Assembly (NCBI GenBank): GCA_019916065.1
Contig: CM034234.1
Coordinates: forward strand, 12,320,520-12,384,519
Direction of reading: 5' to 3'
Length of the DNA: 64,000 nt
Source: Vitellaria paradoxa
Lineage: Eukaryota > Streptophyta > Magnoliopsida > Ericales > Sapotaceae
A program made the translations under genes and the position numbers. Positions 24,401 to 34,886 of this stretch are shown one piece after another (position 1 is the stretch's first letter; every line of letters begins with the position of its first letter). The notes under the pieces are model-generated. The model did not search any database and was not told where the DNA came from. It saw nothing but the letters and a program-made list of their open reading frames with translations.

Positions 24401-27400
24401 GCTGCACATTCCATGTTCTGTTTGAACCAAAACCTGTGCTGTAATTGATACTAAAGCATTCTTGTCAACTACAATGGCGTAGATCTCAGGAAAGACTTCT
24501 GAAAGGTAGCCAATCTCTAGCCATTTATGCTTCCAAAATAAAATCCTGTCTCCCCTTTCCACCTTCCATGATATGCAGCTGTCAAATTTTGACCAATTCC
24601 TTCTAATGCTTTTCCATAAACTGATACCAAAAGAGTTTGAATCCTCTGCAGAAAACCAGCCTCCTTTCTCCTCACCATATTTATTTACCATCACTCTTTT
24701 CCAAAGGCTAGAGTCTTTATGAGTAAATCTCCAAAACCACTTTCCCAACAGAACTTCATTATGTAACTTCAGCTGCCTTATTCCAGCGCCACCCAAATGG
24801 ATGGGTTGGCAAACAACCCTCCAATCCACTAAGTTGTATTTGAATACTCCTTTGCTTCTTCCCCAAAGAAAATTTCTTTGTAGTCTTTCCAATTCCTTTA
24901 ATACGGAAGTTAGGGCAGAGAAGAGTGATAAATAATAAGTGGGAATACTAGAGAGCACACTTTTAATTAAGGTTATCCTTGCCCCAGATGATAAATAATT
25001 TATTTTCCATTCAGCCAATCGGTTTCTGCACCTCTCTATGACTGGATCCCAAAGTTGTTTAGACTTGAATCTAACTCCCAAAGGCATACCCAAATATTTG
25101 GTGGGAAAAGAACCAGTTTTACATCCTAGAACAGCTGCTAGCTCATCCAGATTTGGAATGTGACCCACAGGCATAATCTCTGATTTGCTGAGCTTGATTT
25201 TCAATCCTGAGATAGCTTCAAATCCAATAAAATACAGCAAAGATGACCTATTTGTAGTAAATCAGCTCCACAGAATATTATTGAGTCATCTACAAACAGA
25301 AGATGAGAGATACTGAGCTCTCGGTTACTGGATACTGCTGTGAACCCTTCAATGAATCCTTCTTTCTCAGCATTTTGCATCATCCTACTAAATACCTCCA
25401 TTACTAGGATAAAAGAAAAGGTGAAAGAGGATCTCCTTTTCCCAATCCCCGTGAGAATGTGAAGAAGCCTTCAGGAGAGCCATTTATCAAAATGGAAAAA
25501 CTAGCAGTAGAGATACACCAATAGATCCATTGACACCATCTTTCTCCAAAGCCCATCCTTTTCAGCAGATAGATCAGAAACTTCCAATTAACATGATCAA
25601 AGGCCTTCTCAATGTCCAATTTGCAGATGATTCCAGGTTTTTTGCTCTTAATTTTGGAATTTAGAACCTCATTAGCAATTAAAGAGGCATCCAAAATCTG
25701 TCTTCCCCCAACAAAAGCATGCTGAGTGTCAAAAGGAGTTTATTCATTACCTGTTTCAGCCTACTTGCAAGCACCTTTGATATTATCTTATAAACAGCAC
25801 CTACCAAGCTGATAGGGTTGTAATCCTTTATCTCCACTGCTCCATCTTTCTTGGGAATTAATGCAATAAAAGTAGTATTCAAGCTACGAACAAACCTGCA
25901 ACTGCTGTGGAATTCAGCGAAAACTGACATCAAATCATCCTTTAAAGAGTTCCAGCAGCTTTGTAAGAATGCAATATTCCAACTATCTGGGCCAGGAGCC
26001 TTATCTCCACTTAGTTCCATAAGTGCTTGATGGACCTCTAATTCAATAAAAGGAGATTCTAAACCTGCTGCAGTTTGTGGATTGAGTTTGGAGAATTCCA
26101 AATTGTTCACCTATGGCCTCTAGTTTACTTCTTCCTTGAATAGCCTCTAGTAAAAGTCCACTATGCATAGTTTGATTGCCCCTTGATCATCTGTCATCTT
26201 CCCATTAACTTGTAATTTGTCAATCCAGTTTCTCCTTTTATTAGCAAAGGCCATTTTATGAAAAAATTTTGTGTTTCGGTCACCTTCTTTTAACCATTTG
26301 ATTCGGGACTTTTGTCGCCAGCTGATCTCCTCCATTTTGATTAAGTTGTTCAGCATCAAAATCTTTTCTTTTCTCAATGTTCTCCCTTTATCTGAAAGGC
26401 TGTCTTCCTCGTCCATTAAATCCAGCTTCTGGATGTCTTTTTCCAATTGAAGTTTCTGTTAGTCAATTCTGCCAAATACCTCAATATTCCATTTCTTCAG
26501 ATCTGATTTGAGGAGTTTTAGTTTCTACATTGTAGCTTGTAGTCCCAGTAAATATGTAGTTATTCCACCATGGATCAATCATTTCTTTAAATCCCTCTAC
26601 CTGCAGCCACATGTTTTCAAATCTAAATGGTTTGGGACCTCCTTTTAATCCACCACCATCTAGCAGAATGGGAAAGTGATCAAAGACTGACCTAGGTAGA
26701 ATTCTTTGCAGAACTATGGGAAATAACTCCTCCCAGTCTGAAGATACCAGAAACCTATCGATCCTTGACTTACTGATGCTGTTGCTCCAAGTAAATCTAC
26801 CTCCACCTAAAGGCAAATCTATGCATTGTAGATCTTCAATGAATTCTGAGAAAGCTTTCATCTGCTTTGTTCTCTTTTTACATCCCTTTTTTTCCTCAAT
26901 GGTTCTAATCATATTAAAATCACCCCCCAAACACCAAGGCTGATTCAATCTGAAAACAGCTGCTCCAATTTCTTCAAGAAAATCTTCTTTAATGCTCTGT
27001 CCACTGGTCCATAGATTCCAGTGAATTGTCCAAGAAATATCCTCATCCAGATGGTGGAACAAACAGGAAATGGAGAATGATCCTATCTCAGAGTCAATAG
27101 CTACCAATTTTCTACTATCCCACATGACAATTATTCCACCCGAGGCCCCTACAGATGCTAATGCTGCCCACTTACACCATCCACCACCCCAAATGGATCT
27201 GATTATGCTATCATTTACCAAGTTAAGTTTTGTTTCCTGAATGCAAACAACATCTGGCTTCCATTTTCTAATTGAAGATCTTATTAACATCCTTTTCTCC
27301 TTGCCACAACAACCCCTAACATTCCAGCTTATGATTTTTGGCTTCATTCAAAACATAAGGATAATGGCTCCCCCCCTCTTCTTGCTCCCACGATAGATTC

Positions 27401-30400
27401 CATTCCTCCTTTGTCATAGCTTATCGAACATTGTAAGTTCCTCAACTCCCTGACTCCTCTTCTGGTGCTGCTCTTTTGTTGCTTCCTATGTTCGCCATAA
27501 TGACTTCTCCTCTTCTCTTCAATGGATTGTAGCAATTCCATTATTTTTTCCTCGAAGCCTTCACTTGAGATACCCAAAATCTTCTTGAAAGATTTCATTC
27601 TATTAATCACCCAAGCTGAAATCTTACTTTGATCCTTACCACAATTCTCCAGCAGCAGGTGTTCCACATCTCTATTCCACTCTTCATCAGGGCCATAAGA
27701 TGCTAATGGTTGACAATCTAGAGCTTCCTCGTTTGCAGCTTCTTGTATTCCAAGGGAACTAACATATTCTCAAAGAGAGAAATGTGTTCAACCTCAGCTA
27801 GTTCACCTACAAAAAACTTTTCTGCAGCAGTTTCTATGGAAGAAGTCAGAGCCTGTGGTGATGAAATTATTTGTTTAGAAGAAACCTGGGTTCTTCTTCT
27901 GGAGCTGTATTGTTTCCCATAAAAATTCAGATTGTCACATGCACTGGCTGAATTTCCAGAGACTGCTGCCGCTTCTCCTCTGGTGTTATTCTGCTGTTGA
28001 AGGCTTCGAAGAAAAACATGACTAGGTTCATCCATTAATTGATCCTCCTCATTCACACTATTTAGAACATGGAATCCATTAACTCCAAGCTGGCCCGTTG
28101 GAATTGAAGTTGGAGTTTTATTCCTCATTAACGAATTGGGATTTTCGCCTACTTGTACCCATTTGAACTTCCCAGCGTTCTTAGAGAGACTTTTAGCATT
28201 CCTAGCCTCATGTTGAATTAACTCCTTGACTTTTCGATTTCCAATAGAGGGAACATTCATTGAACTGATTGGCAGTTCACGCGCCACCTTCTTCTTATCC
28301 TCCGGTGGTCGGAAAGCTCCAACCCCAATCAACCCAAGTCCTTCTTTCAGTCCATATTGGACAGTCATACAAGGATTGACCCACTTTTATTCTAACTGAA
28401 GCTGGAATTTTTCTGCCATCTCCTCTAACTTTGATTCTAACCCATCTATAGCTATTAGTGCAGCTGGAATTTGGCTCAGCTTCAATGTAGCCTCCACAGA
28501 AGTTTCCTATACTTTGAAGAACACCATCAGTCCATAAAAAGACAGGCAATCCCACTACTTTAATCCAAACAAATTCTCATTCCACCCCCTTCTAGAGCAA
28601 CAACTCCAACTATGCCAATAATCTAACCATAAGGGAAACTCATTTATAATGGTATCTCATTTTTTATCTTTTGAGCTATCTACTGGGATGAAAAATAAAG
28701 AGAAATCTCTCTTGATCTAACTCCTTTAATTCTACTCGTCTGGAAATTTTCCATTTTCTATTTACCCATGTTGAAATTCTAGCCAAATCCATCTTTGCTG
28801 CTCCTGGGCCCCCTAATCTTCCAACTAGACATCTTTTTAGGAGTATGCTGTTGTCAACAGCATCTTCATAGTTTACAATAACCATCTGGTCATTGTAGGA
28901 ACAGCGGACATTTGAGAATTGCCACTTTGGAAGAGCAGCCGCTTGGGTGTAAGTCTTGGACTCTTTTGGGGCAAGAAATGCTTATTCGTGAGAAAAGACA
29001 TTCTGCCTTTCATGATGATCATGATTGTTGGAAGTAGGAACTCTTTCGCCAGGCAAAAAATCACTAATAATATCAATTAAAAAACACCAACCTGAACCGA
29101 ATGACAATTCTGGAATTCTAATCTGTCTTCTTCCATATGGTGCGAACAAGCGCAATTCTAGTTTTCTTCCAAAGCCATCTTGATGATTGAACTAACCAAA
29201 ATTCTCGCCCCTCCTCTAAGGCAACTATTTGGTAAAGACCTTTGATATTCCTGAGCCATTTCCTGCATATCTGGTGTCCACATAGCTTTAAAACACATTA
29301 TAGTACAGAAATGTTGAATATAACATTTACAAGCACTACAACCTCACTTTGCTTAGACGATGTGGAATAGAGGTGCTTCACCACACACTCATTGCATCTC
29401 GATGGTAGCTCACGCAATGTTTCTCTATGTCTGCTCATGTAATTGTCCATCACTAGGTCTCATCGAGTGCCACCCCAAAAAAAAAAAAAAAAATTCCCAA
29501 ACAACTTAATCCACAACATTTCAATTAATTTAGAATTAAGAGTCTCCTCCCATTATCTCAAACAAAAACTTTCTACATAGTCTATTTAAATTCAGTAGAC
29601 TCTTATAATCTTACTTCACAATCAACAAGTAACTTGAAGTGTCTAAAATCATAGCTTTGACAACAAAGCAACATGTCCTAAGAAGAGTGAGAGCTAACAA
29701 ACTCAATAGAGGTTGGAAGCACAATGTAGATGTAGCTCAAAGGAATGAAAAAGTAGCTCAAGTGATTAACCACCTTGTGTGAGCTATCCCTAAGATCTAT
29801 GCCATGGATGAATCAACTCAAGAAAGACAATACTCCTTGACCGCTTGGCGCCCAATATGCCTTCAACAATCTTTAAAGCCTAGCAGTAGCTCCTTTGGTT
29901 GGCAAATAAAGAATGCAAAGGGAAAGAATTCCTCCAGCTTTTGAGCCATAGTCTAAGGACCTCAACCATGCTCAACGTACCCCTCGGTACCCTAATTGCC
30001 TAAACCTTCACCGTTCAGTGATACTGACCTCTTTAGTTGATCATTTACAATCCTAACTTCTTCAAAGTCCAAATGTACACACACAACAAACTAGCTCAAA
30101 GTTAGTCCCATGTAGCTCAGGCTCCACACACACTTAGTAACTACATTTATAGAAATGGTTAAACTTGCATGCATTGACAATGTGCATAGAAAAAATAAAA
30201 ATAAAAAAATTAATATGTTGTTAAAATTATCAATATTACCTGACCTTGTGTAAATGTGATAGCTCTGCTGCAGTTGCCTTCACTCTCTCAGTCTCTTCCG
30301 CAGACCGAAGCTGTATCTCTTGCAGCTTTCTTGAATGTTCAGCAATTTGACTCTCAATTCTAAGAACAGCCCGTCGATGAGCTGCAAGCTTTCGAGCTCT

Positions 30401-32927
30401 GTCTTTCTCAAACCTATTTCAATTATTCCAAAATCTTGTAAACACTGCTCGAAACCCATTTAAGTTGCCCAACAAAAGAAGGGAGGGTGTAGAATAAAAA
30501 GAATAAAGCATTTTAAATCTTCAAATTCCAGTTGCTGTTCAGGTTTTTGGGAACTATTTAACCAATGTGCCACAGTCAATCAATGTACATCCCTTTGGTT
30601 ACCAGAACACCATAACAAGAGGGGGAAAAAAATTTGCTTATAAAACAACCATGAAAGAAATGAAAGTAACATTCAAAATCTTTTGAGTTCCATACATCTT
30701 AGTTGGATTCAGTCTCAGTTTTCCCGTTACCCCAATTACTGAAAAACAAATAATTAAAGGGTTCCATAGTTACTAAACCAAACCAAACCAAGCCTTTTCC
30801 CACTAGGTGGGGTCGGCTATATGGATTTGTCGACGCCAATTAGATCTGTTTAGGGGCATGTCCTCCGATAAATCTAGGTAGGTCAGGTCATGTTTAATGG
30901 TTTCTTTCCAGCTTCTCTTGGGTCTTCCTCTACCTCCTACTCCTGGCAATCTCCATACTTTCACACCTTCTAACAGGTGCCTCTGCTGGACGCCTTCTAA
31001 CATGGCCAAACCATCTTAATCGGTTTTCTCTCATTTTATCTTCAATCGGTGCTATTCTTACTTTGCCCCTAATCTCCTCATTCCTAATCCTATCTTTCCT
31101 TGTAATCCCGCACATCCACCTTAACATCCTCATCTCCGCAACTGCCATCTTCTGACCATGATTATACTTTACTGCCCAACACTCTGATCCATATAGCAGC
31201 GCTGGTCTAAACTACCTTATAATACTTTCCTTTCACCTTAAGGGGATTTTTCGGTCGCACAAAACCCCGAAGCACTCCTCCATTTGATCCACCCAGCTTG
31301 AATCCTGTGACTTACATCAATATCAATCCCTCCATCTTGTTGCACCATAGATCCAAGGTACCTAAATTTATCTTTCTCTACAATCTTTTGTGTGCCTAAA
31401 CTTACTTTTATACTACCCGTTATTCTATTTTGACTAAACTTACATTCCATATATTCCGTCTTGCATCGGCTTAACCTAAACCCTTTTGTCTCTAACGTAT
31501 CCCGCCACAATTCTAACTTAGCATTCATTCCTTCTCTCGTCTCATCTACTAAAACAATATCATCTGCAAATAGCATATACCACGACACCTCATCCTGAAT
31601 ATGTCTTGTAATCTCATCCATAACTAAAGCAAACAAGTACGGGCTTAACGCTAAAGCCTTGATGTAAACCAATCGTGATAGGGTTCCATAGTTACTATAT
31701 AAAAATAAAATTATATCCCAATTAAATTTTCTATCAAAACCCAAAATTTAATGATACATAAATATATTTGAAGAAGTGGAAGTTGTTCATTAGACCTATT
31801 AGGAAAAGGGAGCTGCCTATTAGGTTCTATGAAGTGCTCTCCTATGTATGATTGCCAGGAAAAAGTTTCAGTCCAATTCCAAAAAATAATTGGAACAATT
31901 ATATTTTTAAAATTCTTTGATCTCATTCTGCATTTGTTGGCTGCTGTGGACTGGAAGTGTTTCAGGGACTTGAGATGCCATTTTTTAAGTTGAAGAGTTC
32001 ATTTTATCAACATTGCAGGGTTGGGCTACTCAAACTGTTAATCTGGACGTCTTCTTGATAGCTTACTGATTTTTTTGAAGTGGAAGACATATAGTTCTCA
32101 TAGCTTCTCTTTTGTACCAACCTTTTTAATGAAATCTTTTATTACTCATCAAAGGGGAAAAAAAAAAAAAAAAAAACTTTAATTCCGTATTCCATGTCAT
32201 TTACTTGGGTGCTTTAGGAAAGCTAATGCACCGAAAACTCTTTCTTAAATGAATCAAAATGAGTCATTATTATTATTTACTAGGTATAAAGATGAATTAG
32301 TTGATGAATAACGAGATCAAATGACATGTATGTAGTGATATATACAAGGTGTAAAAAGTGGAACCAATTGAGAAGAGTTCTAAATATTTTCCATAACTTG
32401 TTAATTCAAAGAATTAATGTAATTTTTTTTTTTTTTTTTTTTTTTTGGGGGGGATTGGATTGGACTGACATCCACAGAAAAGATCGGACTGATTTCTCAT
32501 TTTGTAGAGGGCTTTGGACGAAGAAATGAGACACGGGTTTTGTAGGCAGATGACGATGATAAATCACTAACCATCGCCTAGAAACAAACACAGATATATA
32601 TAGAGATAGAGATATAAAGAGGGTTTCTACCTGATTTTGTAGAGGGCTTTGGATGAGGAATTGGGATATGTACGGCTAATGTTGTTCGATGATGAGGCGG
32701 CGGCGGCCGACGTGGTGGTGGTGGTGGGGGAGGGTGTGTTTGGATTTAGTGGGAAATCGGAAGAGAGCAAGAAGGACCAGAGAGAATTCTCACTCGACAA
32801 TCTGTTGAGTCGTCTGGAAACAATGGAAAGGCAACAGAGGTCCTTGTATTCCAGCAATTTCGGGGTGGTTCCGACCCCAATCTCAAGTATTCGCCTCCAC
32901 AAGCTCGTCCGGTATTATATCTGCCAT
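21422..32927 (-). CDS. SKIP24: F-box protein, SKIP24 type (frameshift in exon 1)
   Basis: Four exons on the minus strand: 32631-32927, 30240-30413, 21688-21850 and 21422-21583. Phases agree, giving about 264 residues if one base is discounted. The protein starts MADIIPDEL, followed by WRRILEIG and the F-box through [22 protein letters not shown] Ser/Thr/Ala-rich linker follows, then a charged coiled-coil region in exons 2-3 ([14 protein letters not shown] to the [16 protein letters not shown] motif). The end is KYHPLRDY plus a Lys-rich tail. SKIP-type F-box proteins bind the SKP1/ASK subunit of SCF ubiquitin ligases. The exon 1 frame needs removal of one base: plus strand AA at 32901-32902 where one A would continue PDELWRR. 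Intron 2 is 8.4 kb and holds a LINE; intron 1 holds an RTE fragment. Exon 3 ends at TAT before gttagt. Confidence 0.88.
22818..22983 (+). mobile_element. SINE-like retroposon in SKIP24 intron 2
   Basis: A B-box-like string (agttcaaatcccctc) lies about 45 bp after a possible A-box (cagcggtaag), and the unit ends in an (AAT)n tail at about 22966-22983. Target duplications are not clear, so this is a tentative call. Confidence 0.45.
23096..23395. repeat. Diverged repeat unit, copy A
   Basis: This segment is a diverged copy of the sequence at about 23494-23636 plus 29290-29460. Shared blocks include aatattgtct, aactccagagtt/gactccggagtt and cttcaccac. The second copy is the one split by the L1 insertion. 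The two units look like an old tandem duplication of an unidentified repeat. Confidence 0.5.
24078..27347 (-). pseudogene. L1 LINE ORF2: endonuclease and reverse transcriptase, broken
   Basis: The endonuclease part (26481-27347) starts [20 protein letters not shown] and keeps the catalytic-site strings IQETK, GGDFNMI and FDHFPILL. The reverse transcriptase is split over 26147-26446, 25679-26110 ([20 protein letters not shown], then IALIPKKDG), 25404-25694 ([17 protein letters not shown]), 25201-25401 ([12 protein letters not shown], the active-site FVDD) and 24386-25240. The tail at 24078-24407 resembles the reverse-transcriptase zinc-binding region. At least six frame changes or stops separate these pieces, so it is inactive. 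No RNase H domain is seen. Confidence 0.88.
27344..28885 (-). pseudogene. L1 LINE ORF1, broken
   Basis: Pieces lie at 28676-28885, 28295-28555, 27718-28368 and 27344-27667 in changing frames. The first holds [20 protein letters not shown] and the second [17 protein letters not shown], both typical of the nucleic-acid-binding N-terminal protein (DUF4283 style) of plant L1 elements. The third is Ser/Gln/Asn-rich. The last carries [21 protein letters not shown] see no CCHC zinc knuckle. It would be an RNA chaperone for retrotransposition, but is not translatable as one protein here. Confidence 0.7.
30776..31679 (-). mobile_element. RTE-type LINE, 5'-truncated
   Basis: About 904 bp is flanked by 18-bp repeats agggttccatagttacta (30758-30775 and 31680-31697). 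The minus strand encodes the end of a reverse transcriptase with the active-site string [10 protein letters not shown] (31238-31744), then [12 protein letters not shown], and after frame changes [16 protein letters not shown] and GRGRPKRSW. The 3' end has the family motif for ccccacctagtgggaaaagg followed by a GTTTGGTTT tail. It lies in SKIP24 intron 1, same orientation as the gene. Confidence 0.88.
31950..32178 (+). mobile_element. Retroposon 3' tail with poly-A
   Basis: The sequence ends atgaaatcttttattactca followed by a short G run and 18 A at 32161-32178. This is the kind of tail seen at 3' ends of plant L1-derived retroposons. The left limit and target duplication are unclear. It lies in SKIP24 intron 1. 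Confidence 0.35.
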
Positions 32928-33060
32928 TGATTTTTACTTCTACTTTTTTTCAATCTCTCTCTCTCTCTCTCTCTGTCTCTCTACACCAAAGACTAGTCTT
33001 AACACCAACCCGAAACCACCGAACTCGGACGGATTTTATGAACTTGGTACGGAGAAAGCG
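32928..33060 (-). promoter_or_regulatory. SKIP24 leader with GA repeat
   Basis: Directly upstream of the start codon is a (CT)n run on the plus strand (about 32948-32984), GA-rich in the transcript, as in many plant 5' leaders. No TATA box was identified. Confidence 0.4.
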
Positions 33061-33622
33061 CAATTCGGCTTCTCCGGCCCTCCCTCTGTCAACCGCCTCC
33101 AAATTTCATTTATTTATTTTTTTTCCTCTCCGTTTACAGTACCTGTGGAAGCACGATTAATGCTACGTTACAACACTCTTTTCCAACATTATCGTACAAA
33201 CATTCAAAATAAATTGGTCATAATAATATAATATAAAAATATATTGATCATGATCAGTATAATGTAAAAAAAGTATCAAAGAGAGATATAAAAATCTCAG
33301 GTAACGTAATATACTGATCCAAAACGACATCGTTTTTAATGTTGTAAAACAATGTTAGAAAAAATATTGTAAATGTAGCATTTTTCATGAAAGCGCACCT
33401 CCTAAAATATATAAAAATAAAATAATCCTTTAAATTAATGGTAAATTACATTTTCACTTCTACACCGTTTGGTGTGCTAAAAAATAAAAAAAATCTCTAA
33501 AAAACTCTAAAAATTTTTAAAATCTATTTACTTTTTATCCCATTACACGAATTACGAACTTACAATTTATCTCAATTTATCTTATTTTATCTATTTTTTA
33601 TCACCCTTAATAAATTTTACTA

Positions 33623-34541
33623 GCGGCCGTTTGATAATATTTATATTTTTAATTTTTTATGTTTAGTTGTCGTTCTTTCTCCCAAATAAAATAAAAATAA
33701 AATGTATTTAATAATGTAATTTTATTTACCGTAATTATTTAATTTTAATAAAATATTTAAATTTATTAAACTTTTATAAACGTAATTGAACTTAATAAAA
33801 TATATGTAAATTAATTAATTTAATGTTGTAGGTTATTTATTTTCAATAATAGTTAATTCTAATAAAGTGTATTAAGCAATAACATAATTTAATAGTAAAT
33901 TATTATTTATAAAAATTTAATTTAATTAGATAAATCATTTTAATAATAAGCTGTTATTTTAATAGCTGTTTTTAATAGTAACATTAATTTTAATAAAATA
34001 AATTAATTTAATGTGTAACTATAGTTAATTTTAATCTTACCAAAATGCATTATTTTAATATGTAATTATTATTTATTAAAAATATTTTTAATCTAATAAA
34101 CAAGTAATTTTAAATAAATTATTATTTATATAATTAGTTTTATTTCAGTAAAAATAAATATTTTAACTTGTAATTATTATTTTCTAGAATTAATTTAGTT
34201 TAGTAAATAAATCATTTTATTCATAAATTATTATTTTAATTTTAATAAAATAAATCATTATAATAATATATTTATTAAAATAATTTAGGTTTAATAAAAT
34301 ATTTAAATAAAATAACTCATTTTAATATGATTAACAAAATGTATAAAGGGTTAAGTTAACAAAATTATAAAAAAAAATGCAATGAAAATATGATTTTTAA
34401 TATAATTTTTTAATTTTTTGGCAACAAAATCAAAACATAAAACAAATTTACCCAACACATTCTATTATCACTTTTTACAAATTAGTAAATATAAATTAAA
34501 AAAAAAAACCAATCATAGATAAATATTACCAAACGAATCCT
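33623..34541. mobile_element. A+T-rich foldback element, copy 1
   Basis: The left end reads gcggccgtttgataatattt and the right end, inverted, ggattcgtttggtaatattt. About 0.9 kb of near-pure A/T lies between, built of attaaaaataatttaat-like units. A second copy with the same ends lies at 61402-62332. It is non-coding. Confidence 0.5.
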
Positions 34542-34793
34542 AATTGATTTTATTTATTTATTTATTTTGTACTAATTACTCCTGACTTGACAGGTACAGG
34601 TACCATTTTTTGCAGTATTATGTTATACAAATGCATAACATTTTACATGAGAAATTGGGTGAAAAATATTCCCACCATTTATACTTACCAATGAAACAAT
34701 TTTATCCCCCCCCAAAAAAAAAAAAGGAAGGAATAACCTTTATTCAAGTAGATTTGAACTCAAACTTCTCGTTTATATTGTTGTTAGCGGGGA

Positions 34794-34886
34794 GAAAGAA
34801 CCAATGCCAAGACTTTATGGTCATGAAAGAACCAATGTCAAGAATTTATGGTCATGAAAGAACCAATGTCAAGACTTTATGGTCAT
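34794..34886. repeat. 31-bp minisatellite, three copies
   Basis: Three consecutive units start with gaaagaaccaatg at 34794, 34825 and 34856 and differ by one or two bases each. As 31 is not a multiple of 3, the unit changes frame in each copy, so it is not a protein repeat. Confidence 0.9.

Larger units (their letters stand above)
23640..29271 (-). mobile_element. L1-type LINE, near full length, inactivated
   Basis: A 5.6 kb insertion is flanked by 18-bp direct repeats tggtgtccacatagcttt (23622-23639 and 29272-29289). On the minus strand it ends in an A-rich tail (T-run at the left edge, 23637-23649). Reading from 29271 down there is an ORF1-like region, then endonuclease, reverse transcriptase and a C-terminal zinc-binding-like region. 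This is the standard plant L1 layout. It lies in SKIP24 intron 2 in the same orientation as the gene. Both ORFs are broken by frameshifts and stops. Confidence 0.9.
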
